In this document: one piece after another, positions 1 to 7,777 of the stretch | Layout: the number at the start of each line of letters is the position of its first letter | Numbering within the stretch: the stretch's first letter is position 1 | NCBI GenBank assembly: GCA_013416405.1 | Contig: JACCET010000011.1 | Span: 1 to 64,000 of the forward strand | DNA length: 64,000 nucleotides | Direction of reading: 5' to 3' | Source: Alcaligenaceae bacterium | Lineage (GTDB): Bacteria; Pseudomonadota; Gammaproteobacteria; Burkholderiales; Burkholderiaceae_B | Program-made: the position numbers and the translations under genes | Notes under the pieces: model-generated | The model's input: only the letters and a program-made list of their open reading frames with translations | The model's database searches: none | What the model was told of the DNA's origin: nothing

Positions 1-2
1 CC

Positions 3-263
3 GGTATTGAGCCCTCTGTGGGTAGTCGCGGTGACAGCTACGACAATGCCTTAGCGGAAACCATCAACGGCTTGTACAAGGCTGAACTGATTCATCGGCG
101 CGGCCCCTGGAAAACCAAGGCATCCGTCGAATTGGCCACGCTGGAATGGGTTTCGTGGTTCAATCATCATCGCCTGCTGGAACCTATCGGCTATATTCCG
201 CCTGCGGAAGCTGAAGAAAATTATTATCGACAACTGTCTGAAAAGGTCACCGTCGAGATTTAA
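3..263 (+). CDS. IS3-family transposase OrfB, C-terminal part (cut by window edge)
   Basis: The reading frame is open from the first bases and ends at 263. It contains the end of an rve/DDE integrase domain: the GDSYDNALAE motif, whose final E is the catalytic glutamate, followed by the K/E-rich and WFNHHR segments typical of IS3-family OrfB C-termini. The enzyme would cut and join the ends of its own insertion sequence. The 5' part and left inverted repeat lie outside the window. A matching terminal repeat follows at 281-302, so this end of the element looks intact. Confidence 0.9.
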   Translation, partial: GIEPSVGSRGDSYDNALAETINGLYKAELIHRRGPWKTKASVELATLEWVSWFNHHRLLEPIGYIPPAEAEENYYRQLSEKVTVEI

Positions 264-280
264 CTTAAACCAACCAGCCT

Positions 281-302
281 CCACGGAACCCGGGGCGGTT
301 CA
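281..302 (+). repeat. right terminal inverted repeat of the IS3-family element
   Basis: The bases end in CCCGGGGCGGTTCA. Read inward on the other strand this is TGAACCGCCCCGGG, the terminus typical of one IS3-family group. It begins 17 bases after the OrfB stop codon. Position 303 onward belongs to a different, interrupted gene, so the boundary at 302 is well placed. Confidence 0.8.
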
Positions 303-558
303 GTATCGCACTTACATTGAAGCGGGCGATTGGCCAAAGCGCTCACGCCCGAAACCCCGGTATACGCCTGAGCAAAAGCGGACGGCCGTGGATCATTACT
401 TTGACTACGGCTGTTGCTTGCCCGGCACGCGCCGAGTGCTCACCAGCACAAACGTCAGCGCACCGTTCGCACTCTACCGGAAACATCAAGCCGTCTCTAC
501 TGTGCGACCGTCAAACTTCGGTTCGGAAGGTTGCGAAAAGATTGGCGCGAAGACATGA
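303..558 (+). pseudogene. remnant of a second IS3-family orfA, interrupted by the element to its left
   Basis: The frame starting right at the end of the inverted repeat reads RTYIEAGDWPKRSR and then RYTPEQKRTAVDHYF, which matches the N-terminal helix-turn-helix part of IS3-family OrfA proteins. The similarity fades after about 436 and the frame closes at 558. There is no start codon, because the gene is cut by the neighbouring insertion sequence. This is a dead fragment and shows repeated insertions at the edge of the catabolic cluster. Confidence 0.6.
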
Positions 559-600
559 TGAGTTCCATGAAGCCGTTGGTGCCGTCGTGGGCTGGAGGCC

Positions 601-1497
601 TTAAGTCTTATTGTTCCAGTGTTCCATAAGAAAATCGACGAATGCTCTAATCTTCGGTGCGATATTATGTGATCTAAGATAGACGGCGTGTACCGGCGTG
701 ACGGACGCAGTGTAGCGTGTGAGGAGCGGCGTTACGCTGCCATCCTTGATCGCATCCCGCGCGAGAAGTTGACTCACATGTGCGATCCCCATGCCAGAAA
801 TCGTGGCTACCAATAAAGCCTCTGAATTATTGGCTTGCATGTTACCTCGTACTGTCTTGCTGTACACACGGCCATCCGACTTGAACCACCATTCTCGCAA
901 CCGCCCTGTATGCATGCGGGCGTAGGCTAAGCAGTTATGGCGATCCAGATCTTCCGGAGACTTGGGGATGCCATGTGCAGCCAGATACTTTGGCGATGCG
1001 CAAGTGACGAAGCGCAGATCACCCAGTCTTCGGGCGATCAAACGACTGTCGGCTACCTCTCCAATCCGGATGTCTACGTCGAATCCTTCATTGGCAATGT
1101 CTACCACACGATCACTTAGCTCAGCACTAATGCTGAGATTTGGATTTTGTTCCAAAAATTGTTGAAGCAGCGGCATTATCATGCGCCGTCCTACCCCTTC
1201 GGTCATATGGACGCGCAGGCGGCCGTATGGGCCAACCACAGCGCGACTTAGCAGATTCTCGGCCCTTCCTATCTCATCCAGAATCTGCCTACAGTTCTCA
1301 AAGAACGTAGCCCCATCGTCCGTCAACCCTACTGAGCGAGTCGTACGTTGCAGCAACGTCACTCCAATTTCCGCTTCCAATCGTGTAATGGCCTTACTGA
1401 CTGCTGAAGAAGTGAGTCCTAGCTTGATCGCTGCTGCCTTGAAGCTTCTTAACTGTGCAACGTGAGCAAATACCCTTAGGGCGTTCAAATCTCTCAT
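601..1497 (-). CDS. LysR-family transcriptional regulator
   Basis: A 298-residue protein, the usual LysR length. Residues 1-60 form the winged helix-turn-helix (LRVFAHVAQLRSFKAAA, then SSAVSKAITRLEAEIG), and residues about 90-290 form the effector-binding domain. It is transcribed away from the Bug receptor gene at 1606 across a 108-base gap that contains an inverted repeat of LysR-box form (1516-1536). By the rule for this family it probably controls the divergent catabolic operon and itself, responding to an intermediate of that pathway. The effector cannot be told from sequence. Confidence 0.93.
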   Translation of the reverse strand: MRDLNALRVFAHVAQLRSFKAAAIKLGLTSSAVSKAITRLEAEIGVTLLQRTTRSVGLTDDGATFFENCRQILDEIGRAENLLSRAVVGPYGRLRVHMTEGVGRRMIMPLLQQFLEQNPNLSISAELSDRVVDIANEGFDVDIRIGEVADSRLIARRLGDLRFVTCASPKYLAAHGIPKSPEDLDRHNCLAYARMHTGRLREWWFKSDGRVYSKTVRGNMQANNSEALLVATISGMGIAHVSQLLARDAIKDGSVTPLLTRYTASVTPVHAVYLRSHNIAPKIRAFVDFLMEHWNNKT

Positions 1498-1515
1498 ATT
1501 TGTATTGATGAACCA

Positions 1516-1536
1516 AATTCAATAATAAACTGAATT
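1516..1536. promoter_or_regulatory. probable LysR-box in the divergent promoter
   Basis: AATTCA, nine bases, TGAATT: a perfect six-base inverted repeat that contains the T-N11-A spacing expected of LysR-type recognition sites. It lies 19 bases upstream of the LysR start and about 70 bases upstream of the Bug gene start, a suitable place to regulate both. The assignment rests on position and symmetry. Confidence 0.55.
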
Positions 1537-1605
1537 GTTGGCCATATATGTTTTTTTTGTCAAGTGTTAAATTGGCCACTCATAAATAATATTCAGGAGA
1601 CATCC

Positions 1606-2568
1606 ATGCTCATCACACTTATCCGATACGGCATGCGGATCTGCTCAATCCGCATAGCACTCGCGATGCTGCTCGCACAGATCACATTTGCTGCAGTTGC
1701 AAGCTCGGCTTTTCCGAGTGGACCTATTTCACTTGTAGTTGGCTTTACGCCGGGCGGTTCCAACGACGCTATCGCACGTGCTCTATCACCCAAACTCAGT
1801 GAGATCCTTGGGGTGCCTGTCGTTGTGGAGAATAGGCCTGGCGCTGCTGGTGCGATTGGTACTGCCTATACCGTTAATGCTAAGCCCGACGGGCAGACGA
1901 TTACGTTGGGAAGCTCCAGTGTGCTTTCCATTGCGCCAGTCGCAAAATCAAATATTCCCTACAAGCCTACAGATCTACAGGCCGTGACGACCATTGCAAC
2001 ATCTACCTCGTTGATCGCCGTCAATCCAAGCTTGCCCGCTAATTCCATGCAGGAACTAATAGAGCTCGCTAAGCAGCGGAGGGTCTCATTAGCTTCTGCG
2101 GGCGCAGGTGGTATTTCGCATTTGAACATTGAGTATCTTGCCACGGAGACGGGTGGCGATTTTCTTCATGTTGCATATAAAGGCGCTGCCGCCGGGGTCA
2201 CAGACGTTGTCGGAGGGCAGGTCGATGGAATTGTCATGGATTACTCGGCATTAAAAGGCATGCTCGACCAAGGGCGTCTCAAAGCTATCGCGTCATCCAA
2301 GCCGCTTGATGGCGTAGATACGTCACCCATGGTGATGTCGCCTTGGTATGGGGTGATGACCTCTGCAAAAGTTCCCAAAAGTGCGGTCAAGACCTTGCAT
2401 GCAGCTTTTGTCACGGCGCTCGCCGATCCGGAAGTCAAAGAGACGCTTGCTCAGCTCAATGTCGAACCGTTTGTGCTGCCTACGCCGGAAGAAGCCGATG
2501 CTTATATTCGCGAAGACAGCGCTCGATGGGAACAGGTTATCAAAGCTTCTGGACTGACATTTGAGTGA
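1606..2568 (+). CDS. Bug-family tripartite tricarboxylate transporter substrate-binding protein
   Basis: A 320-residue periplasmic solute receptor. The start at 1606 is preferred over an upstream in-frame codon at 1564 because AGGAGA lies just before it and a signal peptide begins there (hydrophobic ALAMLLAQITFAA segment, cleavage near residue 33). The mature part shows the Bug signature VVGFTPGGSNDAIAR and ENRPGAAG. Bug proteins deliver carboxylates or aromatic acids to TctAB-type membrane components. No such membrane genes are nearby, so it is an orphan receptor. It is the first gene of the operon and presumably captures the substrate of the pathway. Confidence 0.92.
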   Translation: MLITLIRYGMRICSIRIALAMLLAQITFAAVASSAFPSGPISLVVGFTPGGSNDAIARALSPKLSEILGVPVVVENRPGAAGAIGTAYTVNAKPDGQTITLGSSSVLSIAPVAKSNIPYKPTDLQAVTTIATSTSLIAVNPSLPANSMQELIELAKQRRVSLASAGAGGISHLNIEYLATETGGDFLHVAYKGAAAGVTDVVGGQVDGIVMDYSALKGMLDQGRLKAIASSKPLDGVDTSPMVMSPWYGVMTSAKVPKSAVKTLHAAFVTALADPEVKETLAQLNVEPFVLPTPEEADAYIREDSARWEQVIKASGLTFE

Positions 2569-2669
2569 TGCCAACGCCACAACCTTTCACGAGCATATTG
2601 CTAACTGTGTCCACAAGGCTTCAATCAGCACATATATAGCTCATTCATCATAAGAGAGACTTGCACTAT

Positions 2670-4190
2670 ATGCCATCAATCGATTCTGTCATAACTCGCG
2701 CCGCTGCCACTTACCCAGAACATGTCGCGGTGCATGAGTGGGAGGGAAAACAAGTTACCTATTCTCAGCTCGACTACGAGGTTTCGAACTTCGCTGAATG
2801 GGCACTTACCCAAGGTATACAGCAGGGAGATGCGATCGCTATCCATCTACCAAACTCCATTGCCTATCTCGTTGCACAGTTTGGTAGTTTCAGAGCTGGC
2901 GCGGTAGCTGCGTATATTAACTACCGACTTCAGTTCAGCGAGGCGCGTCGCCAGATCGGCATGTGTAGAGCGCGTATTGTGATTACTACAGAAGCGAAAG
3001 CGGCCGAGTTGCGCACTGCCTCGGAGTTTGCCGACACAATTTTTCTCGTCGTGGGTGCCGCTCAGGGTGCTTTTACTAACTTTGATGATGTGATCAATAC
3101 GAAGCAGCATCCGAGATGCTTTCCTGATGGTTTGGAAGACTGTGATGCGATTATCCGTTTTACATCAGGCTCGACCGGGAATCCGAAAGGGTTGATCGTC
3201 ACGCACCGTGCCTGGCTTGTACGGGCAATGTCGATGCTGATTGAAGAAATGCAGATTGTTCCGGGATCCACCACGCTGGTGCTAGGCCAACTATCTCATC
3301 AAGCTGGTTTGTTTGTAATTCCTACCTTTCTGCGTGGAGGTACTTTGTTGGTAATGGAGAAGTTCTCTCTTCCTACTGTTGCCATGATTCTGTCGTCGAC
3401 CGAGATATCTTGTTTACAGATTGTTCCCACCATGTTCACTTTGATTTTGAATGATCCGATGGCGCGTGCTGCCTTCGGTAGTGCTAACGTGAGCCGCATT
3501 GTGTATGGCGGCTCGCCAATCCGTCAGAGTGTCTTGGAAGAGGTAATGCAGCTCGCGCCGAACACCGAATTCGTGCAGTCTTATGGGTCGCATGAAGCAG
3601 GCTCTATTAGTGTGCTTGACAATGCTGCGCACCATGATTTGACACTATGGCATAGCGCGGGGCGCCCTATGCTCACTGTCGGATTACGGCTGAAAGAGCC
3701 TGTAAGCACTGATGGTGTTGGAGAGATTGAAGTGAAGTCTCCTTGGCTTCCTTGTGCGCGCCTTACTTCTCATGGCCGTGAACCTATTAAAGAAGAATGG
3801 TCATCCACCGGGGACTTGGGCGAAATTATGAATGGCCACATATTTCTACGCGACCGGATGAATGACGTGATTATTTCGGGCGGTTTTAACGTCTACCCGG
3901 CAGAAGTTGAGAAGGTTATAGGTGCTCACCCGCAGGTTCTTGATGCTGCGGTTGCATCTGCGCCAGATGAGAAATGGGGCGAGCGTGTAATCGCCTTTGT
4001 CGTAGTAAAGCGCGACGGCGAATTTATTGAAGAAAATTTGCGAGACTACTGCAAGACTCAACTTGCAGGATACAAAGTGCCCAAGGAGTTTCGCTTGATC
4101 GGCGAGATGCCTCTCAATCCTAACGGAAAGCCTGATCGTCGCTATCTCAGCCAATCGCTATGGGCGGGGCAGGAACGACGCATTAACTGA
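2670..4190 (+). CDS. AMP-forming acyl-CoA synthetase (class I adenylate-forming)
   Basis: A protein of about 506 residues. It has the AMP-binding P-loop motif TSGSTGNPKG at residues 165-174, the A5-type segment QSYGSHEAG, the STGDLG motif, a hinge (RDRMNDVIISGGFNVYP) and the C-terminal catalytic lysine motif NPNGKPDR. It would activate a carboxylic acid to its CoA thioester with ATP. The ATG at 2670 is chosen because AGAGAG is well spaced from it; a TTG at 2661 is too close. Nine bases separate its stop from the next gene. The substrate is unknown, but context suggests the first committed step of the cluster's pathway. Confidence 0.92.
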   Translation: MPSIDSVITRAAATYPEHVAVHEWEGKQVTYSQLDYEVSNFAEWALTQGIQQGDAIAIHLPNSIAYLVAQFGSFRAGAVAAYINYRLQFSEARRQIGMCRARIVITTEAKAAELRTASEFADTIFLVVGAAQGAFTNFDDVINTKQHPRCFPDGLEDCDAIIRFTSGSTGNPKGLIVTHRAWLVRAMSMLIEEMQIVPGSTTLVLGQLSHQAGLFVIPTFLRGGTLLVMEKFSLPTVAMILSSTEISCLQIVPTMFTLILNDPMARAAFGSANVSRIVYGGSPIRQSVLEEVMQLAPNTEFVQSYGSHEAGSISVLDNAAHHDLTLWHSAGRPMLTVGLRLKEPVSTDGVGEIEVKSPWLPCARLTSHGREPIKEEWSSTGDLGEIMNGHIFLRDRMNDVIISGGFNVYPAEVEKVIGAHPQVLDAAVASAPDEKWGERVIAFVVVKRDGEFIEENLRDYCKTQLAGYKVPKEFRLIGEMPLNPNGKPDRRYLSQSLWAGQERRIN

Positions 4191-4199
4191 GGAAAACTC

Positions 4200-5345
4200 A
4201 TGAGCCTTATCAGCAAGAGAAAAGACAGCGTAGCGGTAATCGGGGTTGGCACGACGAAATATGGCACCATGCCCGAGCATGATGCTACTTCGTTAGGGAT
4301 CTGGGCATTGCGCGAGGCCGCGGAAGACGCAGGCATCCGATTACAGGACATCGATGGCCTAATTTGCCAACGCTTAACTGACTATCAAAAATTTGTTCAA
4401 ATCACTAATATCACGCCCAAGCTAGTGACTGCCACCCCAGGGGCGGGGCGTATGACGGGGGGGACTATCCAGATGGCAGTGCAGGCCATCTTGTCGGGTA
4501 TGCTCGACACCGTCGCGGTGGTCTACGGCAATGACGGACGCAGTGCAGGTGCCCGATATGGAGGCAAGGGTGATAACTACGGTACAGGTGCAGACCAGCT
4601 CTGGTTTCCTTACGGGATGACGTCACCGGGAGCCGTCCATTCGATGCTGTTCCAACGGCACGCCCACTTGTACGGGAGCAAAGTTGAGCATCTCGGTGCT
4701 GTTTCTCTAGCGTTTCGTAAGCACGCATTACTCAATCCCAACGCCGTCATGCACAAGCCATTGACGATGGACGACTACTTAGCTTCCCGCTTCATCTGCG
4801 AGCCATTACGGCTGCTTGACTACTGTCTTATCAACGATGGTGGCGTTGCCATGATACTCACAGCCGGCGATAGAGCAAAAGACTTCAAACAGCCTCCTGT
4901 TTTCATTCGTGGCCTTGCTCAGGTTTCACGCCTGGCTCAGGGAGAGCTACCAGATGATTTTGGCTTTGCGGCAATGCAGCGTGCTTCCGAGATTGTCCAC
5001 GAAATGGCCGAAGTCGGCAGAGATGGTGTCGATGCACTCATGATCTACGACAACTTCACACCTATCGTCTTGTTCGCCCTGGAGGGCTTTGGCTACTGCC
5101 CTCGCGGGGAAAGCGGTCCCTTCGTAGCGGATGGAACTCTGGAGTTGGACGGTCGTTACCCGACCAATACCAATGGGGGTCACCTGTCGGAGAGCTATAT
5201 GCAAGGATGGAACCTGCAGGTCGAGGCGGTTCGGCAACTGCGTGGAAGTTTGGGAGAACGACAAGTGAATGATGCTGAGATCGTCCAGTACTTACAAGGC
5301 GGACCGCTTAGCACGTCGATTATCTATGGGAAGGAGGCTGTATGA
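4200..5345 (+). CDS. thiolase-like protein (SCP2/Ltp type) lacking the catalytic cysteine
   Basis: A 381-residue thiolase-fold protein. The N-terminal region reads VAVIGVGTTKYG. At the position of the usual nucleophilic cysteine there is GAGRMTGG (residues 81-88), with no Cys. The C-terminal loop is NTNGGHLSESYMQG, with H328. This pattern is that of lipid-transfer-protein thiolases such as the steroid side-chain aldolase Ltp2, which work with a DUF35 partner and cleave by retro-aldol chemistry. The next gene is exactly such a partner, overlapping by four bases. Retro-aldolase is my inference; a degraded biosynthetic thiolase is the alternative. Confidence 0.85.
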   Translation: MSLISKRKDSVAVIGVGTTKYGTMPEHDATSLGIWALREAAEDAGIRLQDIDGLICQRLTDYQKFVQITNITPKLVTATPGAGRMTGGTIQMAVQAILSGMLDTVAVVYGNDGRSAGARYGGKGDNYGTGADQLWFPYGMTSPGAVHSMLFQRHAHLYGSKVEHLGAVSLAFRKHALLNPNAVMHKPLTMDDYLASRFICEPLRLLDYCLINDGGVAMILTAGDRAKDFKQPPVFIRGLAQVSRLAQGELPDDFGFAAMQRASEIVHEMAEVGRDGVDALMIYDNFTPIVLFALEGFGYCPRGESGPFVADGTLELDGRYPTNTNGGHLSESYMQGWNLQVEAVRQLRGSLGERQVNDAEIVQYLQGGPLSTSIIYGKEAV

Positions 5346-5770
5346 CTACTTATGTAAAGCCACTGCCGGCGGTTACCGAACAAAGCCGGCCTTTCTGGGA
5401 AGCAACACGAGAGCGTCGCTTCATTCTACCTCGATGCGACCATTGCGGGGCTTACCATACCTATTTCGAACCATGGTGTTCAAACTGCGGTAAGGAGGGC
5501 GTGCATTGGGAACAACTTAGTGGACGTGGCCGCATCTGGGCTAACTGTCGCTTTCACAAACAGTACTTCCCTGGGTTCGAGGAACCATATAACGTCGTCA
5601 TGGTTCAGTTGGAGGAAGGCCCCCGCCTCATGTCCAACATCGTGGACACAGCTCATGGCACGCTCGACGAAATGCCCATCGGCATGGAGGTGGAGATTGT
5701 GTTTGAAGACGTTACCGACGAAGTTACTCTTGTGAAATTCAAACCTATATCGTTGAGTCAAGAGGTATGA
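5342..5770 (+). CDS. DUF35 zinc-ribbon/OB-fold protein, thiolase partner
   Basis: A 142-residue protein with a rubredoxin-like zinc ribbon (C32, C35, C46, C49: CDHCG and CSNCG), followed by the ACP/OB-fold half (GRGRIWANCRFHKQYFPGF onward). Members of this family bind thiolase-like proteins and are needed for their activity as acyl-CoA aldolases. It overlaps the stop of the thiolase-like gene and the start of the SMP-30 gene by four bases each (ATGA), showing translational coupling and fitting a 1:1 complex. Confidence 0.9.
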   Translation: MTTYVKPLPAVTEQSRPFWEATRERRFILPRCDHCGAYHTYFEPWCSNCGKEGVHWEQLSGRGRIWANCRFHKQYFPGFEEPYNVVMVQLEEGPRLMSNIVDTAHGTLDEMPIGMEVEIVFEDVTDEVTLVKFKPISLSQEV

Positions 5771-6651
5771 ACAAAACCAATATTGATGTTGTGGATGCCC
5801 CCCAAACTGTGCTTGGCGAAGCTCCAATGTGGTCCGTAGGTGAACAAGCCTTATATTGGGTTGATGTAGTGGGGCGATGCATATTCCGGCTGCAACACGC
5901 TACTGGGCAGATTGATGTTTGTAGCCTGCCTTACGCGCCAAGTATGGCAATTCCGCGTTCGACTGGTGGCTTACTGCTCATTACCAAGAAAGGTATGGCA
6001 CTGCTGAATTTTGAGCTGGGTGAACTTACATCGCTTCCTGTGCCATTGATAGACTTCTCCAAAGAAGTTTTCAATGACGCAAAATGCGATTCCGCTGGAC
6101 GCCTTTGGGTGGGTACACGAGACATCGAAGTCAAGGAGCCTCATGGTGGACTTTTTCGGTTGGATTCGGATTTTTCGATGCACCGCTGCGGCAGTGGCTT
6201 CACAGTATCGAACGGCATCGCGTGGGCGCCAAATGGCAGAACCATGTATCACATCGACACCCATCCTGGTCGTATAGATGCCTACGATTTCGATGTGGCT
6301 CACGGCACTATCTCTGAGCGCCGTATCTTTCGCGACTATCACTCGGTTGGAGCGAGTGCGCTACCTGACGGATGTACTGTCGACTCCGAAGGAGGGTTGT
6401 GGGTTGCCGAAGTGGGCGATTGGCACATTCGTCGTTATGCCCCAGACGGCGCACTCGATCGAGAGATTCGTGTACCCCTTCAGAAGCCTACCAGTCTCAT
6501 GTTTGGTGGGCCAAATCTCAATACTCTTTATGTGACCTCTATGCGCTTTGGTCTTACAGAGGAGCAACTTGCTGGGCAGCCGCTGGCAGGTTCGCTACTC
6601 CAACTTGACGTGGGTGTAAGAGGCCTTCCCGAAACAGATTTTGCAGGATGA
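5767..6651 (+). CDS. SMP-30/gluconolactonase/LRE-family hydrolase
   Basis: A 294-residue six-bladed beta-propeller protein. The metal ligands of SMP-30 can be placed: E18 (VLGEAPMW), N149 (VSNGIAWAPNG) and D201 (PDGCTVDSEGG), with N103 (FNDAKCD) at the substrate-side position. Family members hydrolyse lactones using a divalent metal. No signal peptide is seen, so it is cytoplasmic. It overlaps both neighbours by four bases. In this operon it could open a lactone formed during degradation of a cyclic compound; that role is inferred from context only. Confidence 0.9.
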   Translation: MNKTNIDVVDAPQTVLGEAPMWSVGEQALYWVDVVGRCIFRLQHATGQIDVCSLPYAPSMAIPRSTGGLLLITKKGMALLNFELGELTSLPVPLIDFSKEVFNDAKCDSAGRLWVGTRDIEVKEPHGGLFRLDSDFSMHRCGSGFTVSNGIAWAPNGRTMYHIDTHPGRIDAYDFDVAHGTISERRIFRDYHSVGASALPDGCTVDSEGGLWVAEVGDWHIRRYAPDGALDREIRVPLQKPTSLMFGGPNLNTLYVTSMRFGLTEEQLAGQPLAGSLLQLDVGVRGLPETDFAG

Positions 6652-7115
6652 TTATGTCCGAAACAGAGTTGAAACAGCGCTACATAGCCCTGGGTTGGAC
6701 CGCATTCGAAGACCCCGGTTTCATTTCCCATGCGGGTCCATTCTTCCAGCGAGACTCCAACGATGGTCCCACATTCAGTTTCCAAGTACTCGAAAAGCAC
6801 GAGAACCGTAATGGCATGCTGCAAGGTGGTGCATTAATGACCTTTGTAGACCGCGCCCTTGGAGCGACTGCTCGTCAAGTGACGCAGACAGCCGCCACGG
6901 TGACCGTGACCCTTACAGTACAGTTTGTAGAGGGCGTCAAGATCGGTGAAACAGTCGAAGTAACCCCAAGTATGATCCGTGCAACAAAACAGCTCATATT
7001 CATGACGGGGACTTTTACCGTTAATTCACGTGTTGTCTGTGTGGCTAATGGTGTGTGGAAGAAAATTAATACGCCGCCTAAAGTGTCGGCCACTACAAGC
7101 GTCAAGGCAGGCTAA
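6648..7115 (+). CDS. PaaI-type hotdog-fold acyl-CoA thioesterase
   Basis: A 155-residue hotdog-fold protein. The segment NRNGMLQGGALMTFVDRALG corresponds to the PaaI active-site helix, where the usual HGG is replaced by LQGG and the acidic residue (the D of FVDRA) is kept. The start at 6648 overlaps the preceding stop (ATGA); a second ATG lies at 6654. It would release acids from CoA thioesters and free stalled CoA. It is the last gene of the operon; recognisable order ends right after its stop. Confidence 0.85.
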   Translation: MIMSETELKQRYIALGWTAFEDPGFISHAGPFFQRDSNDGPTFSFQVLEKHENRNGMLQGGALMTFVDRALGATARQVTQTAATVTVTLTVQFVEGVKIGETVEVTPSMIRATKQLIFMTGTFTVNSRVVCVANGVWKKINTPPKVSATTSVKAG

Positions 7116-7236
7116 GCGATGAGTGTGTGCTGGCCACCATTCGTGCTATCCGTGAGCAGGATTTCAGTAATGGTATGGACGCCTCCGCCCAGACACTGAG
7201 CCTCGTGAAGACTCATCGTTATGCGCATGCCTCTTG

Positions 7237-7410
7237 TCCAAGTCGGTCGGCGGTACGCTCACCACAAGTGGAACCAGCCGTCTCAATGGAGCCGTAAGCA
7301 TTGGTGGCGCGCCTGCAGCCGGAAATGCCCTTAGCGTGAGAGGGAATACGAACGTCACCGGGACGTTCCGCTGCAGGAAAAAGAGGGCCGAAGCTTTACG
7401 CCTACGCTGA
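7237..7410 (+). pseudogene. fragment of a tail-fibre or adhesin-like repeat protein
   Basis: An open stretch without a start codon reads GGTLTTSGTSRLNGAVSIGG and then APAAGNALSVRGNTNVTGTF. This alternating G-x-L/V pattern is typical of phage tail fibres and trimeric surface adhesins. The similarity starts near 7249 and ends near 7361, followed by unrelated residues to a stop at 7410. It seems to be a piece of a much longer gene brought in by rearrangement. The identification is by pattern only. Confidence 0.4.
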
Positions 7411-7468
7411 TTGCAACTGAAGGCGCTAGTTGCTCAGGGAGGAATTCGGATGAAATCGCTAAAACAAG

Positions 7469-7654
7469 CTAAGGCAAGGGAACCAGTTCGGGGAACAAAA
7501 GCTCCACCAAAGCCTGGCTAGACCTATCAGGCTGAAATGGCGTGGGGTCTATCTGATATTCAGTTCGGCATCGCTCTATTTTCTTTTTCCACAACGTTGG
7601 ATTGCCTTCAGATTGCATGCTTTCCAGGCGACCATAGCGCTTTACCGCATGCAT
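7469..7654 (-). pseudogene. C-terminal gene fragment of unknown family
   Basis: A 61-codon minus-strand frame (extendable a few codons upstream to a TAG) has protein-like composition: MHAVKRYGRLESMQ at its start and SSQALVELLFPELVPLP at its end. There is no credible ribosome site. It lies in the disordered stretch between the thioesterase and the IS1595-like gene, and I could not assign a family. It is probably the tail of a gene truncated by recombination; it could also be chance. Confidence 0.3.
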
Positions 7655-7777
7655 GAACAGCTCAGGTTGTGTTTGTGGCTGCTAGCGATATGGTGCGCAA
7701 TCTCAACAAGGCGTTTTTTGCCTTGGCCATACGGGTACCTGTGTGCGCTCAACAGCCGCTATTAGTATGATCTTGGT

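Larger units (their letters stand above)
7116..7777. other. rearranged intergenic stretch without intact genes
   Basis: The 662 bases between the thioesterase stop and the IS1595-like frame hold no complete gene. They contain the tail-fibre-like fragment (7237-7410), an unassigned minus-strand fragment (7469-7654) and short open frames with no ribosome sites. The base composition is mixed. The simplest reading is a scar of several recombination events between the catabolic cluster and the Tn7-like module. Confidence 0.6.
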
